Made by a program: the position numbers and the translations under genes
Notes under the pieces: generated by a model
Seen by the model: only the letters and a program-made list of their open reading frames with translations
Databases searched by the model: none
Told to the model about the DNA's origin: nothing
Origin: Chamaecrista fasciculata
Taxonomy: Eukaryota; Streptophyta; Magnoliopsida; Fabales; Fabaceae
Length of the DNA: 64,000 bases
NCBI GenBank assembly: GCA_003254925.1
Contig: QANZ01029605.1
Location: 92,551 to 156,550 of the forward strand
Direction: 5' to 3'
In this document: positions 1-10,486 of the stretch, one piece after another
Layout of the letters: every line of letters starts with the position of its first letter
How positions within the stretch are numbered: position 1 is the stretch's first letter

Positions 1-376
1 AACAAAGTATTTTGCAGGATGAGATAGATCATAAATTAATGCAGTTATAACAGCTTAACTATCTAAACTTCTAAATGTGAAATAATCGTTACTAATGTCA
101 TACTTTGATATTAACGAGTTTTGAGACCCAGCTTACAAATCTTTTAAGCCAAGAAATAAACAATTTTTTCGTTTTGCAGTAATCATAAAAACAAATAAAG
201 AAAATTTTTTTTGCCTGAAAAATAAAGAAGTTATTTTGTTGGGAAATGATGAAAAAAGTTATTGTTGGGATAATGGAAATTATGTGTCTTTTTCCTCTCT
301 TTTTTCTTTAAATTTTAAATTATTTTTTATTGAAGAATATATAAGATGAGAGGAACAAATTTGTAATGCTCTAATT
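1..376. other. AT-rich intergenic DNA
   Basis: I see no gene, RNA or clear element here. The sequence is AT-rich with short homopolymers. Confidence 0.6.
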
Positions 377-818
377 TAGAGGAGTCAAAGTAAGTCAACC
401 TGACTCACTCGAGCTGACTCCTAATGAGGCGCGGCTCACGCGAGCCACAAACCCTAAACGAGTCAAGTTTTGTCTCACTTAACTCACCAACTATTTTTTT
501 TTATTTTTTCATTTTTTTCTTATTTTTCTAAATTAATAATATTTTTCATACATAAGAAACTTAAATTCAACAATAAATTACATTTTGTGACTTAAATATT
601 TTAGTTTTTGGATATCAAATTTTAAATTTTTTATATTTTTTTTTCTTTTTAAAATAAGGTAGGTTGGTTCATCAACTCGCCAATTCACTTGAACCAGTCC
701 ACCACGAGTCGCGAGTTAAGTAAGTTAAGCCACTTAAACTATAATTTTTTGCAAGTTAAATTTTTTCAACCCAACTCACTCAATTGACAAGCTAAACCCG
801 TTTTTTTTGACGACTCTA
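377..818. mobile_element. Non-autonomous hAT-like element
   Basis: The segment begins TAGAGGAGTCAAAG and ends with the inverse of TAGAGTCGTCAAAA, and is rich in GACTC and GAGTC words (for example CACTCGAGCTGACTC and ACGAGTCGCGAGTT). Flanking 8-mers CTCTAATT (369-376) and CCCTAACT (819-826) match at six of eight positions, as expected for an old 8-bp hAT target duplication. It has no coding capacity. The hAT assignment is inferred from TIR style and duplication length. Confidence 0.5.
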
Positions 819-2097
819 CCCTAACTGCATAGCTGCTTCTCATATCATTACCCTATTTTGGTATGATTAGAATTTTGATTAATGGATGGGGATATTTATT
901 TTAAATTTATGGAGAAGCGTGACAAAAAGAAGTGTGGGAATATGCGTATGTGAGTGAGATGGTGTTTGGTTTTGGTGGGTGAAGAAAATGAGGAAGATGT
1001 TATATTATAGTTCTACTTTACAACATGAGAGTACTTTTATTACAATTTAGTATTTACATTGCTTACACTTACTTTAGGTAATGCTTGAATGTCCAATCTA
1101 AAGCAGCTGGTGCCCTATGCTACAATCAAACTTTGCTAAATGACAAAAAGATTGAAAGCGATTCTCTTCTTCACACTTCACACCAAGCACATGATCTTGT
1201 GATTTCCACTTCTTTTCTTTTTCATTTTTTTTTCCTCTTGTATTTCTCGCAAGGCAAGCATCCCTTTTTCCCTTTTGCCACATATTTGAACTCAAGAATA
1301 ATACAAACTACAAAGTGACTCATAGAATAAATAGTAAATTAATAATTTAATCTTAAAAAAATAATATAAATTCTTATTATACGACTTTTTTTATTTAACA
1401 CTAATGATTATGAAGTAAGAAAAAGAACTTGAAAATAAATTATGTCAATATATAACAACTCTTCGGAAATGAATCCTCTAAAATTCATTTCTCCAGAGTT
1501 CTTGTGGAGTATAAGAGAGAAAGGAAGAGAAAAAAAGAGAGAGAAAAAAAAAATATTATTTTACATATTTTTATTTCATGAATTTTATATTTTCTCTCTC
1601 TTCTTCTTACTTTATCTCTCTAACTTTACAAAAACTCTAAAAAAAAACTCTAAAGAATTCAATCCCCAACTCGCCTCTGTAGCTCTCTTGACGTTGAAGT
1701 CAATAAATAAGGGATAACTTGTCCTGTGCGTGATCACTGATCAAGAAAGGTAGGTTAAATAATGGAGGGGAATCTCAAATGTTACAACTTACAACTTACA
1801 TTATACTTTATTTTATTCATTTTTTTTGTCAGAATTTTATTCATTTTCATATTTATGGATTCGATACGAAAGCTCTTGTAGTGGGCTTTCATGGGCTGCG
1901 TGCATAACAAATTTTAATTTGTAACTATGACATATATTTAGTTTCTTTTACAGTAAATTATTGTATTTGTATATCCATATGAGTGGGCCACATTAACAGC
2001 TAATTCAGTTGCAGTCTGTCCTCCAAGGTTCCAGTTTCCAACAAGCAACAGCTACTGCAAGTTGCTCCTTATGGATTAAAACAAAGCTTATAAACAT
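819..2097. other. Intergenic DNA without recognisable gene
   Basis: Open frames at 1085-1318 and 1442-1717 are low-complexity translations (Phe/Lys-rich) without a known motif. A purine-rich AGAGA/AAAAA tract near 1510-1550 is followed by a CT-rich tract. I see nothing else to annotate. Confidence 0.55.
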
Positions 2098-2618
2098 GGG
2101 GTTATTTTAGTCTTAAATGTATGTTTAAAAGTTTATTTTGGTCCATTATATTTCAAAATATTTAAATTGGTCTTAAATGTTGGTAAAATGTTTCACTCTG
2201 ATCTCAAACTATTGAATATAACTCATTTCAAGTTCAAACGTGACGAGTTTAAAGCTACGTATTGTTGTTAAAGAGTATTTTCTCTATTCAATTGGAGCTG
2301 TCAGCAAACGAGGTCAAATCAGTATTAAAAGTAGACTGATTGTTTCATAGTAAAACAAACAAAGTTGATCATATTTTTCTCGTTTCAAATACAAAAAAAT
2401 TCAGAACTACTAGTTCCTCTTAACAAGTCCTTTGAACTTGAAATGAGAGATGAGAAAAATATAACTAAATTTAATAGTTTGGGACCAAAATGAAACATTT
2501 TACCAACATTTAGGACCAAAATGAAATATTTTTCCAATGTCTAGGACTAATTTGAATATTTTGAAAAAAAAAAGACTAAAATGAACATTGAGGAAAACAT
2601 TTAGGACCAAAATAGCCC
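2098..2618. mobile_element. Foldback element, family with 'gaacttgaaatgag' core (copy 1)
   Basis: The terminal inverted repeat starts GGGGTTATTTTAGTC on the left and, reverse-complemented, GGGCTATTTTGGTCC on the right. Both arms repeat words of the type 'ggtcctaaatgt'. The centre shares words such as TCAAATCAGTATTAAAAGTAG and CTCGTTTCAAAT with relatives near 28583, 41440 and 63100. I found no convincing target duplication or coding capacity. Arm structure suggests a MULE-derived non-autonomous element. Confidence 0.55.
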
Positions 2619-2659
2619 TTTGACCTAGAAATTTTCTTGTCTCTAAAATATATTTAAAA

Positions 2660-2943
2660 GGCCAAAGTCCTATTTTGGTCCCTCTGTTATGCCCATTGTT
2701 CTAAATAAGTCCCTCAGTTATTTTTCGTTCCATATTGGTCCCTCAGTTATTCAAAACTTGTAAAAGTTAGTCCCTCTAACGTTTTTCATCCATTTCTCCA
2801 TTAAAAAAGAGGAAAAATAAGCTTTTATCCCCCAAAATTTTTATTTTCTTATATTAAGGTCCTTTTCTTTTTATAATAGGATCAAAATGTAAAAAAAAGG
2901 AAATAAATTAAGATTTAAGTGAATTTGCCCAAAAACACAAAAA

Positions 2944-2986
<43 letters not shown>

Positions 2987-3167
2987 AATTCACTTAAAAT
3001 TTTAATTTTTTTTTTTTTTATATTTTGATCCTATTATAAAAAGAAAAGGACCTTAATATAAGAAAATAAAAATTTTGGGGGATAAAAGCTTATTTTTCCT
3101 CTTTTTTAATGGAGAAATGGATGAAAAACGTTAGAGGGACTAACTTTTACAAGTTTTGAATAACTGA
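2660..3167. mobile_element. Foldback element truncated at an N
   Basis: The left arm starts GGCCAAAGTCCTATTTTGG and runs through repeated 'ggtccctcagttat' words. After a (TC)n loop at 2947-2985 the sequence returns as the reverse complement (CCTATTATAAAAAGAAAAGG, GTTAGAGGGACTAAC), but stops at the single N at 3168, about 90 bases short of a complete right arm. A relative is nested at 39741-40838. The abrupt end suggests an assembly join. Confidence 0.65.
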
Positions 3168-3168
3168 N

Positions 3169-3745
3169 TTGATTAAATCATGGCAAGCCATGAAGGTTAC
3201 AGAAACACCCGTTCATCAAAGACGGGAGGAAAAGGGAGTGCACTAAGGGATCAGAAAATTTAATACAAACCGCCCTCAACTCCCTAGAAAACATCATCAA
3301 TACAGGAGATGAAATAAATCTCAGGCAACACACCCAAGAGGAAAACAAGATCCAGATCTCCATACAGATCTACAAACAAATAAGCAGAAAACAAAGAAGA
3401 TGCACAAGAGGCAACACACCCCCAAATCCCTCTCTGAGAGATCATCTTCAGCACCGTTTTCCACTTCAAACTTGAGTTCAACTTGTAGATCTGAAGAGCA
3501 AACAAACAAAAAAGAAGAGATAATCTCTTTCCTAATGAAAGGGGGAAAAACTTCCCTAATGGAAGAACAACCCGTCCCTAATGGAGGGGGAAGGCCTCCC
3601 TAACGGAGGAGGGACCAAAAAGCATACCTACTAATATGAGAGGGCCACCGCCGCTGTCACAGCGGCGGCCCTAGGTTGAGAGTTGCAGGGAGACGAAGCA
3701 GAAGAAGAAAGTCGCAGCAGCCAGCAGCAGCGCTAGGGTTTCTTC
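3169..3745 (-). mobile_element. Retroposon-like segment, possibly internally deleted LINE
   Basis: On the minus strand the segment runs from a GC-rich leader (around 3745, with AACCCTAGCGCTGCTGCTGG and a GCCGCCGCTGTGACAGCGGC hairpin) to an AT-richer end at the N. A short degenerate repeat 'ccctaatggagg' occurs several times at 3530-3610. The layout and a shared 'gtgacagcggcg' word resemble the segment at 36287-36860. No long reading frame remains. The assignment is an inference from layout only. Confidence 0.3.
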
Positions 3746-4762
3746 ACAAGTTTTTAAATTACTCTAACACGGGCTAACATGGGCTAAGGTGATCATTATG
3801 GGTAATAGATTTGGGTCTGTTTGTTAGTGGGCCGATTGGTCTAATGCTCTTTGTCTAGGGCTCTAGCCAAAATTTTATGGATTTAAATTTTAGTTTAATG
3901 CCCCATGAATGACTGATTTCTTAAGTTGATTTCAGTATATGATTTGACAAAAAAAAAAAAAGTTGATTTCAGTATTTTACACAAAATTTTCTTCCATATT
4001 ATTTATGATGAATAATAGTCTTTCTATCTAATGAAATTCAGAAATTCTGTTCCTATATAAAAAAAAATAACTTAAGTGATGATGTGACACCGACAATATT
4101 AATTGATTGTGGCATTATAATTAAGCTGATGGCATAATATAGTTAATTAATGAAGCAAATTACTAATTTATTATATGATACACGTATTTGATTCACAATA
4201 TTTTATTATGAAAAAAGGTTTATTTATTTATTTATTTTTCACATTCATCTTCATTTGGAAGTAAATCTTGTTCAAATTAGAGTATTTTGGACACTAATGC
4301 TAAATATCTGTTCAAATTAGTTTCTTTCGCTAGTCTTAATCTCTGTTAGTGAGTTTGTTTATATTATATCATCAACTGATGATATTATATTATTAATTAA
4401 TGATGGCCACATCATCAATTAATAGTATCGCGTCATTATTTAAGTAAAAACTTGATGAAATGATTAGTATTTAAAATAAAGTATTGGTGGAGATTAATCT
4501 TACAACTGCCAAAGGAAATAAAATTTAAAGTACATGATCAGGTGTTATTTTATTTTATTTTTTTTGTGAGTCAGAATATTTCCTATCGATAACAATAGTT
4601 CATTCTTTTGTCTTGAATCCTCTATTTAAGATTAATGGTGGCGAAGAGAATTAAATATAATAAATATATAAATTGACAGAGCTCAAAATTGTGTCATCAA
4701 CATAGCCACTAACCTTTATGATGTTGATATAAGCCAGCATCATCCTAGTCAGGCTGTAGTAC
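3746..4762. other. AT-rich intergenic DNA
   Basis: I see no gene. A short 'tgatgatgtgacac / tgatggcataat / tgatggccacatcatc' theme recurs at 4077-4430 but does not resolve into a bounded repeat. Confidence 0.5.
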
Positions 4763-4765
4763 TAA

Positions 4766-6189
4766 GGGTGTGTTTGGGAAACAATTATATTTTCATTACA
4801 AATTCATTATCCACATTTTCATTACATAACTTAAGTTACAGTGCAATATGGGTGTTTGTTTCCCAATTATAAAGTCATTACAAAAATATCATTTCATTAC
4901 AACATCATTTCATTACATTTTTCATACTCAATTACTAACATACCCCTATTCAAATACCTATAATTACCTATACTATAATACAAATATAAAAAAACTATTT
5001 AACAAAATAGTAATTTTCAATACCCTCATTTATTACACTTACAACTTTCTCTCTCCACTCATCATTTCTTCTTATTTTTTTTTCTCTTTTTCTTACTCAC
5101 CCCCTCTCTCCCTCATTTATTACCTATACTCTAATAAAAATATAAAAACAAAATTCAAAAACAACAAAAGGAAAAAAATATATAATTCAATCCCAAAAAA
5201 TTTACAGTTTGGTCCCTCATCTAGTATATGTATGAATAATCTTTTTTGTAGTGTACCACATTCAAAACAAAATTCAAAACCGGTAATGAAAAAAAATATA
5301 ATTCATACAAAAAAATATACATGTTGGTCCCTCCTCCAGTATATATATGAGTAATATTTTTGGTAGTGCAACAACTGAAAAACAAAATTAAAAAAATATA
5401 ATTCAAATATACATTTTGGTCCTTTCGCTAGTATATATATGAGTAATATTTTTTGTAGTATAAAAATTAAAAAACAGTAATCTTTCAAATATTTTTTTTC
5501 AAATAATTATCCTTTTCTTTTTATGTACCGTACACTGTTGAAATTATTTATCAAATTCTGCATAATAATTTGTTGTTTGTGAAAGATAAATTATTTGGTC
5601 CATAAATTTTTAAAGATTATTCTATTTTGGTCCCTAAATTTATTTTTTGGCCATTGAAATTGAAAGAGAGACCAAATTATTGACGAATACGCTTTTTTTA
5701 TGGGTCGAGACATATATTTCCCTTCGTAAGGACTAATTCGTTGGATCGATATAAAATCGTGGACCAAATAGAATGTTTTTAAAATTTCTATGTTATTTAC
5801 ATTTTGGTCATTTCATTTCATTACATAATGCATCTCCAACCTTCATTACAAATATTCACCTTTAGCACAAATTCCAAGACAATTTCATTACCATTTCATT
5901 TCAAAACCACCACAACCAAAAAGTCAAAATATTATTTTTTTATTTTTATCTATTTCCATTATCAATTATCAATTCTACCCCTATACAATTTAAAAAAACC
6001 CATATAATTATTTCAAACAACCACAATCATTACTTACCCTTTTTCATAATTTCACATCCTATTTTTTTCATTACATCTCAAACTAATCCAAACACCATTT
6101 TCATTACATTTTCATTACATAATTTTCTCATTATCATTTCATTACATAAAATCATCATTTCATTACATACTTCTAACCCAAACACACCC
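4766..6189. mobile_element. Non-autonomous PIF/Harbinger-like element
   Basis: The ends are GGGTGTGTTTGGG and its exact inverse CCCAAACACACCC, flanked on both sides by the trinucleotide TAA (4763-4765 and 6190-6192), the 3-bp target duplication typical of Harbinger/Tourist elements. Subterminal regions are packed with 'catttcattaca' words in both arms. At 1424 bp and without a transposase frame it is non-autonomous; the 168-codon frame at 4848 is low-complexity and not a gene. Confidence 0.8.
5195..5460. repeat. Tandem repeat, about 90-115 bp, three diverged copies
   Basis: Inside the Harbinger-like element the words 'ttggtccctc', 'agtatatatatgagtaatattttt' and 'aaaacaaaattcaaaa' recur at about 5203, 5320 and 5410. 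This looks like a diverged internal tandem array. Confidence 0.55.
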
Positions 6190-6494
6190 TAAGACTACTA
6201 TACATACATGTCTCTACAAACCACCCATACTACTATATATGTGTCCCTACTTCGTGTAATTGTCACCCAGGTAATTAAGATCCTGTTATCCCATCTACTC
6301 AATGACACCGATGTAAGACCATGTTATTATCCCATGTACTCAACATCAACATTATTTGCATGCAGTTATTCTAAGTAATTATGATTTGCCAATGTGACAT
6401 GTACAATCTTAGCTGCACTTAGTCGCCGATTTTTATTGCATCTTAACCGTTAGTTTTTCTTACATCTTAGTTACTCTCAGTTTTTACTCCGAGG

Positions 6495-6917
6495 TTAAAA
6501 TCATATTTTTGGTTCTCAAACTGTGGGGAAAGTTTCATTTTGGTCATAAAAACTATTTTTTGTTTCATTTTTGTTCTCAAACTTTCATATTTGTTCCGTT
6601 TTGGTCCCCAAAATATGATTTTATTGGAATTTTCATCATTATAAATTCTTAGTCATAAATTAGAGATAAAAATCAACAATAAATTTATCTTCAATTTGTG
6701 GCAAAGAATGAAAATTTTATTCCTCTTGCCAACATGTACACTTATTATTACATATATGAGAGAGAAATTATTCATCTCAATTATTTAGGTTAGAAATAAC
6801 GACATAAATCATATAGAATCACATTTTCGGGAAAAATTAAAAACGAAACAAATGTGAAAGAATTTAAGGCCAAAATGAAACTTATCTCATAGTTTGTGGA
6901 GCACAATTTGATTTTTT
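6495..6917. mobile_element. Foldback element with 'gtttcattttggtc' arms
   Basis: The left arm (AAAATCATATTTTTGG, AAAGTTTCATTTTGGTC) returns inverted on the right (GGCCAAAATGAAACTT, CAATTTGATTTT). Boundaries are approximate and I could not define a target duplication. It has no coding capacity. Confidence 0.45.
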
Positions 6918-7645
6918 ATTGAGTCACGTGAGTGTCACGTCAACATTTTCTATTAGCAATGACGGAACAAAACCTTAGGCATCCTAATTAATAGAGGTAC
7001 AAATCATAGGTACCTAAAGTGAGACGTTTTGATACACACAACATACCATAAAATTAGAGCGAATTAAACCACAAGTACGTTTACTGTAATTTATTCCATA
7101 TTTTTTCATTAGAATGTATTTTTTGAAATTTGGAAAATAAGCTATGATATGATCATTTATATATAATTTTACTTTTTAAAAAAATTACATAAATAATTTG
7201 ATTACTCATTTTTTTATATTATTATACGTTCTTTAAACAATTTTGTTTGATAATTCTTTAATTTAATTGAACTTTCTTTTTCCTCAATAGTACCAGCCAT
7301 TTAATCTAAGATGTCTCCTATTTCTCTTAAATTTCACTAATTTTATATCTCTTTCTCTCTCTTTGAAAAATCTATCTATTTTTAGGACATGTTGTAAGCA
7401 AACTCGGAATATAAACATTTATATGACTCATAAAGAAAACAAGAAACATAGAACAAAGCTAAATATTATGATTATTCTATTGTTTCAGCACAGCGGAAGA
7501 GACAAAATATAAATACCTTCAGCCATAGTCAAAGCTTTCTCTGATCACAAATGAAGAGAGCAAAAGAATACTGCAAAACCAAGAGAGTCAATGTTAAACC
7601 AAAAGAGAGAATTCTCAGGGGAGAGAGTTCTCTGGTCAAGAGCGT
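6918..7645. other. AT-rich intergenic DNA
   Basis: I see no gene or bounded repeat here. Confidence 0.5.
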
Positions 7646-7655
7646 GGTATTCTCA

Positions 7656-8086
7656 ATGTAGAAAAAACTGGACCGAACCGGCCGGTTCAACCGGCGAACC
7701 GAACACCAGCCCGGTCCGGGAAAAAAAAAATACCGGCATGCAGTTGACCCGGTGGTGAACCGGGTCAAACCGCTCGAACCGGTCGGTTAAACGGGGAACC
7801 GGTGAACCGGAAACCGGTTGACCCGGAAATATTTGAAAAAAAAAAAAAAAAATTAAATATTTGACACTTATTATATGTGATGGACATATGGTTATGTTTA
7901 ATTTTTACTTTAAATTTAAATTATTGTAACATATCAATATGTATTTGATGAATATGTATATTTGAAAATGTATTTTTTAAGTAAACCGGCTCAACCGGTT
8001 GAACCAGTGACCCAGCGGTTGAACCAGTGAACCAGTGACCCGAGCCTTTCACCGAGTCAATGACCGGTCCGGTTTTTTGCACTATG
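7656..8086. mobile_element. CCGGTT-rich MITE, MULE-like by target duplication
   Basis: A perfect 10-bp direct repeat GGTATTCTCA flanks the element (7646-7655 and 8087-8096). The ends are imperfect inverted repeats (ATGTAGAAAAAACTGGACC on the left; CATAGTGCAAAAAACCGG read inward from the right). Both subterminal regions are dense in CCGGTT and AACCGG words, while the core is AT-rich. A partial relative lies at 54218-54330. The 9-11 bp duplication points to Mutator-like transposition; family membership is inference. Confidence 0.7.
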
Positions 8087-8096
8087 GGTATTCTCA

Positions 8097-9190
8097 TGAT
8101 GGGAATTAGGTTGATAACCACTATTTGACTAAGAACCCTCTTGCTTGTGAAATTATTTCCTTCTATCAAGGAGATATTCCCTAGTCCCTACTCAATAAAA
8201 TCAGAATTGATTTCCAATCAATCCCCACTTAATATTTTGAGTAACTAACAAATATAGACTCAGGGGGATTTTAAAGAGGACCATATATAGAAAATAATTA
8301 ATACATAATATCATAATTAATAATAAATAATTAATTAGTATACTTAGAAACAGTGACCACACAGGGCGGGGATTAATTTAATAAGGACAATCCTACCTAA
8401 CATTCCAACTCTTTAAAAGCTCTAGAGAGCCTTGTGCATGTTTTCTTCTCTCTTCAATTTATGATAGGACCCACCTTCTTTTCTTATTTTTTTTTAAATA
8501 TAAATTAAAAAGAATGAGTCGAACTCTTTCTCTCTTGCTCTCTACACTCAACCTAGCTAATTAATAATAAAGAGACTATAGCTTTAAGATATTTTACACA
8601 AAGAAGAGACTGCCATACAAGGAGATTTGTGGACAGTGGACACATGCACTTCAAAGTTAAAAGCATTTTCCTTGGATGGTTTTCTTTAGCTGATCGAGTG
8701 CGAATGCTGTTTCTGCACTTTCACTCACTCATCACATATAAACTCTCTCGTAAATTGTTGTATAATTTCGTAATCAGAAATATTCAAACATTATTTAGAA
8801 AGTGATATCTCTAGACTCTATAGCTACGTATATATGGAGCCAACCAAATATCAAATATGTGACCTGCAGTGACGTGAATTATGCATGATATGATATATTA
8901 TATATATTATATATCGAAGGTCGGTCCACATGGATCCATATAGAATTGAGATGATTGATGATTGATATTTATATATGCATGGTTGCATCTGAGGCGTACA
9001 CGTCCCCAGGTTCCAAAGTGAAGACACTGAATTCGTGGCTCTCACCAGTTGGTGCGTCTAGGATGCATCGCAGCTTAAACTTTCCTGATTTAGAAACAAA
9101 ACAAAACACGTTGCATGACTCGGATTTTCTCCGAATCCTTCAACATCACCATGATCTGCCACCTGTTTCTTCAAATGTCTATCCTTAATG
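8097..9190. other. Upstream intergenic region of the small gene
   Basis: No supported gene. Open frames at 8851-9045 (minus) and 8955-9188 (plus) lack recognisable motifs. The proximal part is probably promoter of the gene at 9337. Confidence 0.5.
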
Positions 9191-9198
9191 CCACGTGG
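9191..9198. promoter_or_regulatory. Palindromic G-box CCACGTGG
   Basis: CCACGTGG lies about 75 bp upstream of the TATA box of the gene at 9337. G-boxes bind bZIP and bHLH factors in plants. A second ACGT core (GCCACGTTGC, about 9214-9223) follows. Confidence 0.55.
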
Positions 9199-9265
9199 GG
9201 GCCCACTCTCCCTCGCCACGTTGCACTTGCTTCAACCACAATATAATCTTAGCCCACAACGCTAC

Positions 9266-9277
9266 TATATATATAAG
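9266..9277 (+). promoter_or_regulatory. TATA box of the small gene
   Basis: TATATATATAAG sits about 71 bp before the first candidate ATG at 9337, allowing transcription to start around 9300 with a 40-50 base leader. Confidence 0.55.
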
Positions 9278-9336
9278 ATAAGAGGACATTCACTCCAACA
9301 CTACTTACCATATACCATTTAGCTTTCATATATATT

Positions 9337-9847
9337 ATGTGGGGATCCATGGATAGAACAACATCTATTGAAAGAGAACCAAGAACGCTCAGCTTCCATC
9401 AACTTCAAACAGCAAGGGTACGCTACACCAACTCTATATATTATACTGTTTTTCTCTTAATTATATTTTCCATGCACTCCATGTTAATTAGTCTACCAAT
9501 TAAACTTTATGATCACTCTAGTAAATGAATTTCCTGCTTAATAATTTGCAGGAGTTGGCAATTTGCGTGTTGAATACCAACAGCGTAGAAGAAGCTTCCA
9601 AGATATTCACTGAGGTACGTCGTGAGTTTTTCAAATACTATACTATATTTATATGACGTGCGTGTAAAATTGAAGAGGGTATTAATTATTAAATTATGCG
9701 CAGGGGTTGGAGCCAGTGGTTAGTATTAGAAGAACAAGGATGGGCACATCATGCGGTGATGAATTCGATGATATTGAGTCCTTCAAACACAATATTAATG
9801 CAGAATTAGCCTCAACATTCAGGGACATTGCCACCGCTCCTTTCTAG
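9337..9847 (+). CDS. Small three-exon plant protein of unknown function
   Basis: Exons are 9337-9417, 9552-9614 and 9704-9847, with donors GTACGC and GTACGT and acceptors TTTGCAG and GCGCAG. The phases join without a break to 95 codons, or 91 if the second ATG at 9349 is used (the first ATG is followed by only three residues before it). The product reads from MDRTTSIEREPRTLSFHQLQ through a helix-like segment with VEEASKIFTEGLEPVVSIRR to a short acidic C-terminal part ending ATAPF. There is no signal peptide, membrane segment or metal site. A TATA box and G-box precede it, and its 3' end converges on the callose synthase gene 640 bp away. I do not recognise the family; three well-phased exons argue for a real gene rather than a chance frame. 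Confidence 0.75.
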
Positions 9848-10486
9848 CATCGATCGTTATATTTCAATATTTTCTATTCATTATTCCTACCTCTTCACGT
9901 CCTTTTTTCTTTTCTTTTCTTTTCAAGTTTCTCGAGATTTTTGTCTATAAGGTGTCCCTATATATAATGTCAATGTAGTCATAACTCTATAATAATAATT
10001 TAAAAAAATACATTTCTAACACTAGTTTTTGTCAGCGTTATCTGTACCTAAAGAGAGAGTACAAAAGGAAAAACTAAAGATGCTTTTGAATACGTTGAAT
10101 CCGCATTGTTACTGTATCTGTTATAACTTTGTGTGTTTGTGTAGTGGTGGAGGGAGGTAAAAGGAGGAATGGAAGAAAATAAGAAGGATGAGGGTGAGAG
10201 AAATTAGTGACACGTGCCATTTATATTTCCCTGGTGAATATTAAAAGAAGTGGAATCTTAGAATTTTACTAACCAACAACAAGAAAGACAGATACGTGTT
10301 TCGTTGTTTCTTTTCTTACCCTTTGGCAAATAGCAATACAGAAGAGAAGAGCAAGGGAGAAAAGAATATATACATGAATGATACGTTGGTGGTTCAAAAA
10401 AATGAAAATGAATGAAAAGAATTGAATGCCGCATACATATATACGCTGGATCGATCAGGTTGTTCAAATCAATCATCACATGATCA
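9848..10486. other. Convergent intergenic region holding both 3' UTRs
   Basis: It lies between the stop of the small gene (plus strand) and the stop of the callose synthase gene (minus strand), so it should contain both 3' UTRs. I could not fix the polyadenylation sites. Confidence 0.5.

Noticed and set aside
4848-5354. 168-codon plus-strand frame
   Set aside because: Low-complexity Tyr/Ile/Asn/Phe-rich translation of the AT-rich interior of a Harbinger-like element.
5195-5460. CRISPR-like regularly spaced repeats
   Set aside because: This is eukaryotic DNA; the repeats are diverged tandem units within a transposon, without uniform spacers.
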